Below, in pieces: positions 32,372 through 40,137 of a stretch of DNA of 40,256 bases; position 1 is the stretch's first letter, and each line of letters opens with the position of its first letter. This DNA comes from a bacterium. Its GTDB lineage: Bacteria > Myxococcota_A > UBA9160 > SZUA-336. Where the stretch lies: positions 1 through 40,256 of the forward strand of contig JAAELY010000004.1 of NCBI GenBank assembly GCA_024226335.1, given 5' to 3'. The notes under the pieces were generated by a model that saw nothing but the letters and a program-made list of their open reading frames with translations, searched no databases and was not told the origin of the DNA. Both the position numbers and the translations under genes were made by a program.

Positions 32372-35300
32372 AAGCCGAATTCAGTGCGCTCGATCAGCTC
32401 GACCTGGATCTCCCGGTTCAGGGTGACGAAGTAGGCGTTGTATCCGGAGATCCGGACCAGGAGGTTTCGGTAGTTCTCCGGATGGACCATCGCATCCTTC
32501 AGGGTTTCCGAGGTCACCACATTGAACTGGATCTGCATTCCGCCCTGTTCGAAATACGTCTTCGCGTAGGATCTCATCGTATTGATGGTCTCTTCGCGAG
32601 TGTCACTGGCATCCGGAATCAACTTCACGTTGAAGGCGATGTTGTTGTCCATGAATTCCGGATTCAGCTTGGCGACGTCGCAGACGTTATCGAGGAAGTT
32701 CTTCGAGGCAAAAGGCTGCGGCGACAGCCCCGGCGTAAACGCCTTGCCGGCCTTTCTGCCCGACGGCAGCGCGCCGGACAGGTACCCGTAGGCGACGTGC
32801 TGCGACATCGACCAGAAGCCCGCCGTGTACTTGCCGCCGCGCTGGTTGCGACGGGAGTTGTAGATTTCGTGGAAGCGCCCGGCGACCCGATTGGCCATCT
32901 CGATGCCCGCCTGGTCTCCTGAGCCGAAAAGATTGACCTTGTTCTGAACCAACGCCTGAAGCCCCGGCGCATGGGCGAAGTCGCTATCCAGTGCCTCTTT
33001 CAGTTCCTTGAAGGAGAGCTTTGCTTCGTCAAAAACCAGCTTCTTGATGATCAACAGACTGTCGGTGATATCGGCCAGGCCGATGTTCGAAACACCAGAC
33101 GTGTTGTAGGTGGCCCCACCACTGGTGACGTCCCTGGCCTTGCGGATGCAACCATCCATGAGGGCGCTCAATACGGGCGTCGGCCGATAGCGAGCATGAA
33201 CATTCGCCAGCATATTGTTGTACTCGACGGCCTTGTCGATCAGGTACGTCTGCTGGGTGATATAGGCTTCGAAGAATTCTTCGAACGAAGACATCTCGGC
33301 GACGTTTCCGGTCTTCGGACCGAGGTGCCAGTCCATCAACGGGTGGTATCCGTCGTTGAGGGCCATCTCCATCCCGGCGACCAGATTCATCAAGATCGAA
33401 CCGGTATGTCCCATGTGCTTGCCAGACAGGGTCTGTTCCACGCAGCCGGTCGCGGACCAGTCGCGGATGTCTTCGACGGGATAACCGTGAGGCGCGAGCG
33501 AGGCGAAGATCGCATCGTCGTTGTGCATGGACGGTGTACCGGCGGTGATGAAGTTGACCTCACACAGACGGTCCAGATACGCCGTGCTGTTCTTCTGCAG
33601 ATTGAAGCGCGCGTTGACGTTGACGTCCCGGATGCACAGCATCTCCGTGACCTTCAGGAAGATGAAGGTCATGTCGTTGACCCCGTTCTCTCCTTCCGGG
33701 GTCACGCCGCCCAGGGTAAGCGCCTGATTGGAAGCGGAGCCTCCAAACAAGAAGTTCGCGATATCGGGAGTCATCGGAAAGTGATCGGTGCAGCGCAGGA
33801 AGAAGCAGCCCGCCAGATCGATCGCGTGCTTGATGTAGGCCTGGCGTTCTTTTCTCGTCGTGAGGCGCGCCAGGTCACTTTCAAAGTAGGGCTGCAGCAG
33901 CTGATCCAGTCGCCCGAGAGAAAGCCCGGTGTCCGCGTTCTCATTGTGCAGGCAGAGCCAGGTGATCCAAAGGGAATTGAAAGCTTCGTCGAGCGTTCTC
34001 GGCGGCAGTTGGGGTACGCGAGCGCAGATTTCGGATAGCGCGCTCAGTTCTGTCTTGCGGGCCGGGTCGAGTTCCGCCTCTGCTTGCCGCCCGGCTTCCG
34101 CCGCCAGATTGACCGCGTAGGCTTCGATCCCCTCGAGGCAGAGCTTCATGCCGTGCAGGGCCCCGCGTCCGACTTCATCCAGTCCGGGGTCGTCGAGACG
34201 CGCTTCGACGTCGGCCAGAATGCCGCTCGTTCCCGCATCCAGAAGCCGTTTGAAGTCCGGAATCGTGTGCGAGATGCCGACCGTCTTCCAGACGAAGTAG
34301 GCCACCCAGCGTTCGTTGATGACCTGGCACTCCGGATAGTCGCGCTCGTCCCTGACCCATTCGACGAAGTTGCGTTTGACCCAGAAGGGCAGGATGTCCT
34401 TGTGAAGGATCTCGATCGTCTCGTCCGAAATATCGAAGGGGATCAGCTTCCGCTTGTCGATCGAAAACAGCTCTCCCCAGATCGAACTGCCATTTGAATC
34501 CGGATAGACCGTCGCGCCCGCGATTTCATTTCGGGTGGTCGTTCCCGCGAGCAGATCGTTCTTGCGAATGACCGGCGTCTTTTTGGACATCATGTGCTTG
34601 AACGCGCGGCCCTGACGAACCTCGGGCGCCAGCTGGCCCTCGTTCTTGTCCGTTTCGAAGCCGTGCTCGCGGAACCAGTGAGTCAGGAGTTTCGCGCGCT
34701 CCGCACAGATCTCGGGCTTGTGGGTCAGATGATCTTCGAGGAACCCCGCCAGGCGCGGGAAGTCGCTCAGACCGTATTCGGGTAGGAACGGGTCTTCGAG
34801 CCCTTTGACTCCATGGTCCGTCGAATTGCAGTGCATGCGGTACTGCGGACGGGCGCGCATTTCAGCGGACAGCGAGTCATCGCCTTCGCCGTACTCTGCG
34901 CGTCGCGCAGCCAGGTCCTTGCGCTGCTCTTCCGCCAGCGTCTTGGCGTGCTTTTCCTTCATCAAGAGCGAGACGAGGAAGTTGAACAGCTGTAGATAGT
35001 TCGGATTGCCATCCAGGGCGACCCGGTTTTTCAGTACCAGGTTCAGAGCTTCATTGGGCGGCAGGGTGAACATCTCGACGAAGGCGGTTTCGTCTTTGAA
35101 GTGCAGAACGATATCTGCATCCTCGGGAATCTTGCCCCTGACCGTGATCCGCCCATCCCTGAAGGTGATGGACTGCGTCACCTTCCCCGAACTCGTCTTC
35201 AGCCCGACAGAGAAATTGATCCAGCCGTCCACGCCCTTCAGGTACTTGCGCAGCGAGGGTCGCAGAGTGAACTGAGCGGCCATGACCCGCAGAAGCCCAC

Positions 35301-35412
35301 CGGCTGTCGGGTTCAGCAGGGCTTGCTTGAGGGATTCGGAAAACGACGCTGGGGCTGTGCTCTCGCTCTGCGAGCGGGCCGGAGTCGGATCGGTCGCTGC
35401 TGGAAGACTCAT
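32368..35412 (-). CDS. Glycyl radical enzyme (PFL-like) with N-terminal SCP2-like domain
   Basis: 1014 residues, well above the ~760-850 of most glycyl radical enzymes. Residues ~20-150 look like an SCP2 sterol-carrier domain (VDGWINFSVGLKTSSGKVTQ, SITFRDGRITVRGKIPEDAD, IVLHFKDETAFVEMFTLPP). The PFL-like barrel follows from about residue 175 (HCNSTDHGVKGLEDPF). The active-site Cys657 sits in TGCVEQT; Cys-Val-Glu is the pattern of dehydratase/lyase-type members rather than PFL, which has Cys-Cys. The glycyl loop is RISGYNAYFVTL with Gly990, 24 residues from the end. The frame is open further upstream, but the ATG at 35412 has a near-perfect AAGGAGG, so the extra 121 codons are discarded. The activase overlaps the stop. 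No microcompartment genes are nearby. The substrate is unknown; the SCP2 domain suggests a hydrophobic one (inference). Confidence 0.9.
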   Translation of the reverse strand: MSLPAATDPTPARSQSESTAPASFSESLKQALLNPTAGGLLRVMAAQFTLRPSLRKYLKGVDGWINFSVGLKTSSGKVTQSITFRDGRITVRGKIPEDADIVLHFKDETAFVEMFTLPPNEALNLVLKNRVALDGNPNYLQLFNFLVSLLMKEKHAKTLAEEQRKDLAARRAEYGEGDDSLSAEMRARPQYRMHCNSTDHGVKGLEDPFLPEYGLSDFPRLAGFLEDHLTHKPEICAERAKLLTHWFREHGFETDKNEGQLAPEVRQGRAFKHMMSKKTPVIRKNDLLAGTTTRNEIAGATVYPDSNGSSIWGELFSIDKRKLIPFDISDETIEILHKDILPFWVKRNFVEWVRDERDYPECQVINERWVAYFVWKTVGISHTIPDFKRLLDAGTSGILADVEARLDDPGLDEVGRGALHGMKLCLEGIEAYAVNLAAEAGRQAEAELDPARKTELSALSEICARVPQLPPRTLDEAFNSLWITWLCLHNENADTGLSLGRLDQLLQPYFESDLARLTTRKERQAYIKHAIDLAGCFFLRCTDHFPMTPDIANFLFGGSASNQALTLGGVTPEGENGVNDMTFIFLKVTEMLCIRDVNVNARFNLQKNSTAYLDRLCEVNFITAGTPSMHNDDAIFASLAPHGYPVEDIRDWSATGCVEQTLSGKHMGHTGSILMNLVAGMEMALNDGYHPLMDWHLGPKTGNVAEMSSFEEFFEAYITQQTYLIDKAVEYNNMLANVHARYRPTPVLSALMDGCIRKARDVTSGGATYNTSGVSNIGLADITDSLLIIKKLVFDEAKLSFKELKEALDSDFAHAPGLQALVQNKVNLFGSGDQAGIEMANRVAGRFHEIYNSRRNQRGGKYTAGFWSMSQHVAYGYLSGALPSGRKAGKAFTPGLSPQPFASKNFLDNVCDVAKLNPEFMDNNIAFNVKLIPDASDTREETINTMRSYAKTYFEQGGMQIQFNVVTSETLKDAMVHPENYRNLLVRISGYNAYFVTLNREIQVELIERTEFGL

Positions 35413-35416
35413 CTCT

Positions 35417-35423
35417 CCTCCTT
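35417..35423 (-). promoter_or_regulatory. Ribosome binding site of the glycyl radical enzyme
   Basis: AAGGAGG on the minus strand, 4 nt before the ATG at 35412. It decides the start codon against the longer open frame that continues to 35775. It is one of the strongest Shine-Dalgarno sites in the window. Confidence 0.7.
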
Positions 35424-35598
35424 CGCCATTCTCGGTACAACGCGATGGTAGCAGCCGTGGGCGCTCTCGGGTGTCTTCGCTTGGCTCGCCCCAGCCGCGC
35501 GTGTAGGCTGGCCTCGATGCTTCGCCCGAGGGCGATGCAATCGCTCTTGGAAAGATGTCTGGAGAAGGGCCTGGGGATAAGGCCTGGAGGGAAGGACT

Positions 35599-36648
35599 GT
35601 GACGGCGACCCTGCGGGCCCGGCTGGGTTTGTACATCACCTGTGCGCTTCTGTGCGCGCCCATCGCGCTGCCGGTCGCGGCCGAAACCGTCACGTATGCC
35701 GGTCGCCCTTCGAACCTGGTGGTTCCCGCCAGTTACGATCCGAATAGTCCGGCACCGCTGATCGTTCTGCTTCACGGCTATACATCGAATGGGGCCGACC
35801 AGGATGCCTATATGGGATTCTCGGCGCTGGCCGATGAATTCGGCTTTCTGTTCATCAATCCGGATGGCACGCTCGACTCGTTTCCCGACCGGTTCTGGAA
35901 CGCCACCGATGCCTGCTGCGATCTATTCGATGCCACGCCGGACGATTCCGCCTACATCCGTGGATTGATCGACACCGTGCGCGCGACGTACAACATCGAC
36001 GACGAGCGGATTTTCATTACCGGCCACTCCAATGGCGGCTTCATGTCGTACCGCATGGCCTGTGATCACGCCGATATCGTCGCCGCGATCGCAAGTCTCG
36101 CAGGTGCGACGTTCGACGCCCCCCTGGATTGCAGTCCGAGTGAGCCGGTCGACGTATTGCAGATTCACGGAACTATGGATGACATCATCCTGTACGGCGG
36201 AGGTTCAATCACGCAGATGGTCGGTGGGGCGGTTGACTACCCCGGGGCCGTCGAGAGCGTCGAGACCTGGAATCAGTACAACGGTTGTACGAATACCGCG
36301 GATACGTCCGCAGCGAATCTCGATCTCGACTCGGGACTCGCAGGTTCAGAGACGACCGTCACACGCTACACCGATGGATGTTCAGCGGGAGGTTCGGGTG
36401 AACTCTGGACGATCCAGGCCGGGGGCCACGTCCCCGCCCTGACCTCGGACTACGCGCGCAAAGTCGTCGAGTACTTCTACGCCCACCCGAAGTTCTCCAT
36501 ACCCGTGCCCGTCTTGCCGAGTGTGTTGCACGGGTTCGCTCTGTGCGGACTGCTGGGAGGTGCGATGATCGCAGTCGTGAGGCATCGCGGACGCCGAGGA
36601 ACGCAGCACGATGCGCTCGATGTCGAAGTCCGGTCGCGTCTCAGTTAG
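35599..36648 (+). CDS. Secreted PHB-depolymerase/feruloyl-esterase-like hydrolase with C-terminal anchor
   Basis: 349 residues from a GTG with GGAGGG upstream. An N-terminal signal peptide (LGLYITCALLCAPIALPVAA) is followed by an LpqC/esterase alpha/beta-hydrolase domain: LIVLLHGYTSNG (oxyanion region), the nucleophile Ser144 in TGHSNGGFMSYRMA, Asp in IHGTMDDII and His in AGGHVPA. FWNATDACCD carries a CC pair typical of this depolymerase family. The last ~40 residues, IPVPVLPSVLHGFALCGLL then GGAMIAVVRHRGRR, form a hydrophobic helix plus basic cluster like a sorting or anchoring tail. It hydrolyses polyesters or aryl esters outside the cytoplasm. Its stop overlaps that of the convergent PEP-CTERM gene by 8 bp. 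Confidence 0.82.
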   Translation: MTATLRARLGLYITCALLCAPIALPVAAETVTYAGRPSNLVVPASYDPNSPAPLIVLLHGYTSNGADQDAYMGFSALADEFGFLFINPDGTLDSFPDRFWNATDACCDLFDATPDDSAYIRGLIDTVRATYNIDDERIFITGHSNGGFMSYRMACDHADIVAAIASLAGATFDAPLDCSPSEPVDVLQIHGTMDDIILYGGGSITQMVGGAVDYPGAVESVETWNQYNGCTNTADTSAANLDLDSGLAGSETTVTRYTDGCSAGGSGELWTIQAGGHVPALTSDYARKVVEYFYAHPKFSIPVPVLPSVLHGFALCGLLGGAMIAVVRHRGRRGTQHDALDVEVRSRLS

Positions 36649-37471
36649 AGCTGCGACCCACGGCGCCCAGAACGATCGCTCCGCCTAGCAGGAACAGCAG
36701 GGCGCTACCCGGTTCGGGAATTGGCTGCGAGATGTTGGCTGTCGGCGGTGGGTTGATTTCAGGGAAGGGCGAAGCAGGGATCGCGGGTTCATCCGGCTCG
36801 GTGATCGCGGGTTCATCTGGCTCGGTGATCGCGGGTTCATCTGGCTCGGTGATCGCGGGTTCATTCGGATCGGTGAATGATGACGGCAGGATCCAGCCAT
36901 CGGGCGGCGCACTGATGTCCCCGATCAAATCCCCGGCGAGGAGATCGCTGCCGTCGGTGAATAACCCGCAATACCGGGGGGAGCCCAGATCGCAAATGCT
37001 GTAGATGGCGAAGTCCGGATCCGTCATCGGGTCTTGTGCCAGGGTCAAGCGGCCCAGGTAGGTCTCCTGACCACCGATGGCCATGGGGATTTCCAAGAAA
37101 CCCCTCCCCGGGAAGACGAAGAGTTCATGGTTGGGATGGAGTCCGAAGACGCCTCCGAATTGGGTTACTCCCGGAGGAACGTCACTTCGTACGGACGGCA
37201 ATCCCGCGAAGGACCCGAAAGCGATGGCCGTCCCCGGTCTCCAGTGGGGCAGGAGATTGCCTTCTGGGAAACCCACCGGTGCATCAAAGTCGATGGCTCC
37301 TGAAACGTGCAGATTGAAGTGGACGAGATCCTGGCTCGGGAGAATGCTCAGGTGAACGAAGTTCGTCCCGGGCTCGTGTAGCGATTGGACCTGAATGGTT
37401 CCGGCCGATGCGCCGACGGGAAACAGAAGCAGAATCAATAGCTTCGCGATCGAGCGGAGTGATCGCCTCAT
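36641..37471 (-). CDS. PEP-CTERM sorting-domain surface protein with Pro/Glu-rich repeat
   Basis: 276 residues from the ATG at 37471, chosen because GGAGGG lies 8 nt upstream; the ATG two codons earlier is too close to it. The signal peptide is SIAKLLILLLFPVGASAG. The body is beta-rich (IQVQSLHEPGTNFVHLSILP, cohesin-like in feel) and similar to other exosortase substrates. A linker holds four octapeptides (TDPNEPAI followed by three TEPDEPAI). The C-terminus is the classic tripartite PEP-CTERM tail: PEPGSAL, hydrophobic helix (LFLLGGAIVLGAVG), short basic/polar end. Exosortase cleaves and transfers such proteins at the membrane; no exosortase gene is in the window. Role unknown: an envelope or matrix protein. 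Confidence 0.88.
   Translation of the reverse strand: MRRSLRSIAKLLILLLFPVGASAGTIQVQSLHEPGTNFVHLSILPSQDLVHFNLHVSGAIDFDAPVGFPEGNLLPHWRPGTAIAFGSFAGLPSVRSDVPPGVTQFGGVFGLHPNHELFVFPGRGFLEIPMAIGGQETYLGRLTLAQDPMTDPDFAIYSICDLGSPRYCGLFTDGSDLLAGDLIGDISAPPDGWILPSSFTDPNEPAITEPDEPAITEPDEPAITEPDEPAIPASPFPEINPPPTANISQPIPEPGSALLFLLGGAIVLGAVGRSSN
36780..36875. repeat. Four tandem 24-bp repeats in the PEP-CTERM gene
   Basis: Four units of 24 bp (36780-36803, -36827, -36851, -36875); the middle two are identical and the outer two differ by a few bases. They encode an acidic, proline-rich octapeptide in the linker before the sorting tail. The number of units may vary between strains by slippage. Confidence 0.9.
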
Positions 37472-37576
37472 CGGCATTTCCCTCCGGTAGAGCACCCATT
37501 TGTCCGTCAGCCAATGGTACACGAAACTGCCCAGGATTCTAGATCTGTCGTCCGAAGCTCTGGTCTGTCCCGAGAG

Positions 37577-37601
37577 GGTATGATGGCTTCAAATTCATAC
37601 C
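37577..37601 (+). promoter_or_regulatory. Dyad-symmetric element ahead of the HSL-type hydrolase
   Basis: GGTATGA (37577-37583) and TCATACC (37595-37601) are perfect reverse complements separated by 11 nt. The element ends 15 nt before the ATG at 37617. It could be an operator or an RNA hairpin near the ribosome site. TATGAT within it resembles a -10 box. Confidence 0.4.
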
Positions 37602-37616
37602 GAGTGAGGCAAAGCC

Positions 37617-38648
37617 ATGAGCAAGCTCCAGGAAGATCCCCGCATCGATCCCCGCATCAAGGCCACCATGGCTGCGTTTCCGACGACCAGCCAACCGGAC
37701 GCCAGGAGCCGTGATGAACTTCTGGCCGAGGCCAATACGGCGGAAGCCATCGCCCTGCGCGAGCAGATGGTGGCGGGCTTCGAACTGATGGACAACGAGC
37801 AGATCGCACCATCGGCCGGCCTTTCGATTGCCACGCACGAGTTCACCTCGGATCCGGACGGCAACACGATCAAGGTGCAATTCATCCGGCCGGAGTCCTC
37901 GGAGCCCCTGCCTTGCGTCTACTATATCCACGGCGGTGGCATGCAGGTGATGTCCTGTTTCGACGGTATGTACCGGGCCTGGGGCAAGATCATCGCGGCC
38001 CAGGGAGTGGCGGTCGCAATGGTCGATTTCCGCAACTGCCTGTCTGCGTCGTCCGCACCCGAAGTTGCGCCATTTCCCGCGGGCCTCAACGACTGCGTTT
38101 CGGGGGTGAAGTGGCTGCACGCCAACGCGACGGAACTGGGCGTAGATGCCGAGCATATCATCGTGGCCGGTGAGAGCGGCGGAGGCAATCTGACGCTCGC
38201 TACCGGTTTGAAGTTGAAGCAGGACGACGACCTCGGGCACATCCGCGGGCTGTACGCACTCTGTCCCTATATCGCCGGCAGTTGGCCGCAGGAGCACCTG
38301 CCGTCCTCGACCGACAACAACGGCTTGCTTCTCGATCTGCATAACAACCGCGGCGCCATGGCCTATGGCATCGAAGAACTCGAGCGCAAGAACCCACTCG
38401 CCTGGCCGAGCTTCGCATCCGAGACCGACGTAAAGAACCTCGTTCCTACCGTCATCAGCGTCAACGAATGCGATCCGCTGCGCGACGAGGGCATCGAGTT
38501 CTACCGGCTACTACTGCGATCCGGCGTGCCCGCGCGCTGCCGCCAGGTCAACGGCACGATTCACGGCACCGAGATCTTCGCGATTGCCTGCCCGGACGTG
38601 AGCCGCGAAACCGCCGGCAGCATCGCCCAGTTCTGTCGCGAGGCTTGA
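37617..38648 (+). CDS. Alpha/beta hydrolase, hormone-sensitive-lipase (HSL) family
   Basis: 343 residues. The HSL oxyanion motif HGGG is at 105-108 (YYIHGGGMQVMS), the nucleophile elbow is GESGGG with Ser187, the Asp is probably in ECDPLRDEGIEFY, and the His in NGTIHGTEIF. The N-terminal ~90 residues form the cap (DPRIDPRIKATMAAFPTTSQ), typical of the family. It hydrolyses short- to medium-chain acyl esters; cytoplasmic, with no signal peptide. GAGG precedes the ATG. A dyad element lies directly upstream, and the divergent PEP-CTERM gene is 145 bp away. The TetR gene downstream is convergent and could control it. Confidence 0.88.
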   Translation: MSKLQEDPRIDPRIKATMAAFPTTSQPDARSRDELLAEANTAEAIALREQMVAGFELMDNEQIAPSAGLSIATHEFTSDPDGNTIKVQFIRPESSEPLPCVYYIHGGGMQVMSCFDGMYRAWGKIIAAQGVAVAMVDFRNCLSASSAPEVAPFPAGLNDCVSGVKWLHANATELGVDAEHIIVAGESGGGNLTLATGLKLKQDDDLGHIRGLYALCPYIAGSWPQEHLPSSTDNNGLLLDLHNNRGAMAYGIEELERKNPLAWPSFASETDVKNLVPTVISVNECDPLRDEGIEFYRLLLRSGVPARCRQVNGTIHGTEIFAIACPDVSRETAGSIAQFCREA

Positions 38649-38709
38649 TCGCGGCTCGACCTGGACGGAGCGGTGGATACCGCCTGATCTGAATTCAAAT
38701 TCCACCCGT

Positions 38710-39318
38710 TCAGTCGGAGCCCGTTTCCGGAACGACCAACTGAAAGGCCTGCTCCACCAGGTCTTGTCGGCGCCGCGCGGGCAATCCTCGGGGAGAGAGT
38801 TGCGCAGCGACTTGTAGGAAGCCGACGTAGGTGGAGTAGAGGATGATGGCCCGATCTGCAGCAACCGCGGAAGGCAATCCCATATCTTCGAGTGTCTGGG
38901 TCAAGAACCGGATGCGTTTCCGCATGACCCGTCGCAGCACGGGCCCGACCCGCTCGTGATCTCGCTCTAGCGAGAAGGCGAGAAAGACGCCTAACGCCGG
39001 ATCCCCCGATGCAATATCGCCGAGGAGTTCGCGCAGGCGCAGGGAGGGATCGGCGTTCTTCTCGAGTGCGCCGTACTTATTGTCCGTGAACACGCGCTCC
39101 CAGCGTTCGAGGCTGGCCTCGAGTAGTTCTTCGGGGCTGGAGAAGTGCCAATAGAAACTTCCTTTCGTCACACCGAGGCGACGGGCCAGCGGTTCTATCG
39201 CGAGACCCCTGAGCCCCAGTTCTCCGATCATCGCCAGCGCTCCGATCTCCCAATCGCGCGCCCCTAGACGCTTCGCTGCGCCTCCGCCCACTTTCCCGTT
39301 TCGGTTGTGCTTCGTCAT
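38710..39318 (-). CDS. TetR/AcrR family transcriptional regulator
   Basis: 202 residues. After a basic N-terminus (TKHNRNGKVGGGAAKRLGAR) the HTH domain reads WEIGALAMIGELGLRGLAIE, then PLARRLGVTKGSFYWHFSSP, with the KGSFYWHF motif that closes TetR DNA-binding domains. The C-terminal ligand domain has LRELLGDIASGDPALGVFLAF and a helical tail. It is divergent from the crotonase gene; the 57-bp spacer contains a 14-bp near-palindrome at 39330-39343. It most likely represses itself and the crotonase in the absence of an acyl-CoA or hydrophobic ligand (inference). The HSL hydrolase is convergent. Confidence 0.88.
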   Translation of the reverse strand: MTKHNRNGKVGGGAAKRLGARDWEIGALAMIGELGLRGLAIEPLARRLGVTKGSFYWHFSSPEELLEASLERWERVFTDNKYGALEKNADPSLRLRELLGDIASGDPALGVFLAFSLERDHERVGPVLRRVMRKRIRFLTQTLEDMGLPSAVAADRAIILYSTYVGFLQVAAQLSPRGLPARRRQDLVEQAFQLVVPETGSD

Positions 39319-39329
39319 CGTGTAGTACC

Positions 39330-39343
39330 ATACGCTACCGTAT
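39330..39343. promoter_or_regulatory. Candidate TetR operator between divergent genes
   Basis: ATACGCTACCGTAT: 12 of 14 positions are symmetric. It lies 12 bp from the TetR start and 32 bp from the crotonase start, so one bound dimer could control both promoters. Confidence 0.45.
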
Positions 39344-39375
39344 TGAAACCTGTCCCCTTTTCACGGAGAGCACTC

Positions 39376-40050
39376 ATGTCAGAACAAATCCAGATATCTG
39401 ATCGTGGCGACGGGGTCGCCGTACTGACCCTCGACCGCCCCGAACGAAAGAACGCACTCTCCATTGCGCTCCGCGACGAGATATCCGACGCGCTGGCTGA
39501 ACTGGCTAGCCAGGACGGGGTGAAAGTCGTGATCCTGACGGGGGCGGGCAGTGTCTTCTGTGCGGGATTCGACCTCGGCGAATTTGGACGCATTGGAGAG
39601 CGGGAATTCGCAGACCGGATCTGGGCTTCGAGCGACCGATTTCACCGCGCACTCATCGAATTTCCACTCCCGACGATCGCGGCGGTCAACGGTCCCGCGA
39701 TGGGAGGCGGATGTGATCTGGCATTGATGTGCGATCTGCGAATCGCTTCCGAAGCTGCATCCTTTTCTCACCCCGAAGCGGCTTTCGGAACAGTCGCCTA
39801 CGGGCTGCTTCACGATCTGATCGGAGGATCTCTCGCCCGCGAGTTGACACTCACGGGACGCGCCGTCGACGCAAAGGAGGCGGAAACCCGGGGTCTGGCG
39901 GTTCGGGTGGTGACGGCCGACGCGTTGCAGGACGAGGCACTGGACCTGGCCCGCAGCATCGCAAAGCGTCCCCGCGACGTATTGCTCAGCGACAAACAAA
40001 AGATCATTCGCCGATCCCGACACCTGATTCGCGGAACTCTCGATCTCTGA
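39376..40050 (+). CDS. Enoyl-CoA hydratase/isomerase (crotonase) family protein
   Basis: 224 residues from the ATG at 39376 (GGAG about 8 nt upstream); shorter than the usual ~260 because the C-terminal helices are trimmed. LTLDRPERKNALS, ILTGAGSVFCAGFDLGEF (first oxyanion NH and CoA pocket) and AAVNGPAMGGGCDLALMCDLRIA (second oxyanion loop) define the fold. Of the two hydratase catalytic Glu residues, the first position (GGGCE in rat hydratase) is Asp here, while the second is kept in SHPEAAFG. So water addition may be weakened; isomerase, hydrolase or other crotonase chemistry is possible. Divergent from TetR and probably regulated by it. Confidence 0.85.
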   Translation: MSEQIQISDRGDGVAVLTLDRPERKNALSIALRDEISDALAELASQDGVKVVILTGAGSVFCAGFDLGEFGRIGEREFADRIWASSDRFHRALIEFPLPTIAAVNGPAMGGGCDLALMCDLRIASEAASFSHPEAAFGTVAYGLLHDLIGGSLARELTLTGRAVDAKEAETRGLAVRVVTADALQDEALDLARSIAKRPRDVLLSDKQKIIRRSRHLIRGTLDL

Positions 40051-40137
40051 AAGCGAATCCCACAACCCCGTGCGATGACCGGGCTCGGGCAGATTGGATG
40101 CGAACACCGGAAGTTGATTCGGGAGCAACGATCAGGT

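Noticed and set aside
32971-34038. A 355-codon plus-strand open frame opposite the glycyl radical enzyme
   Set aside because: Composition is mirror-like with no recognisable domain, while the minus strand has an intact enzyme with active-site and glycyl motifs.
35413-35775. Upstream extension of the glycyl radical enzyme by 121 residues
   Set aside because: Low-complexity Arg/Pro-rich residues, and a near-perfect ribosome site precedes the ATG at 35412.
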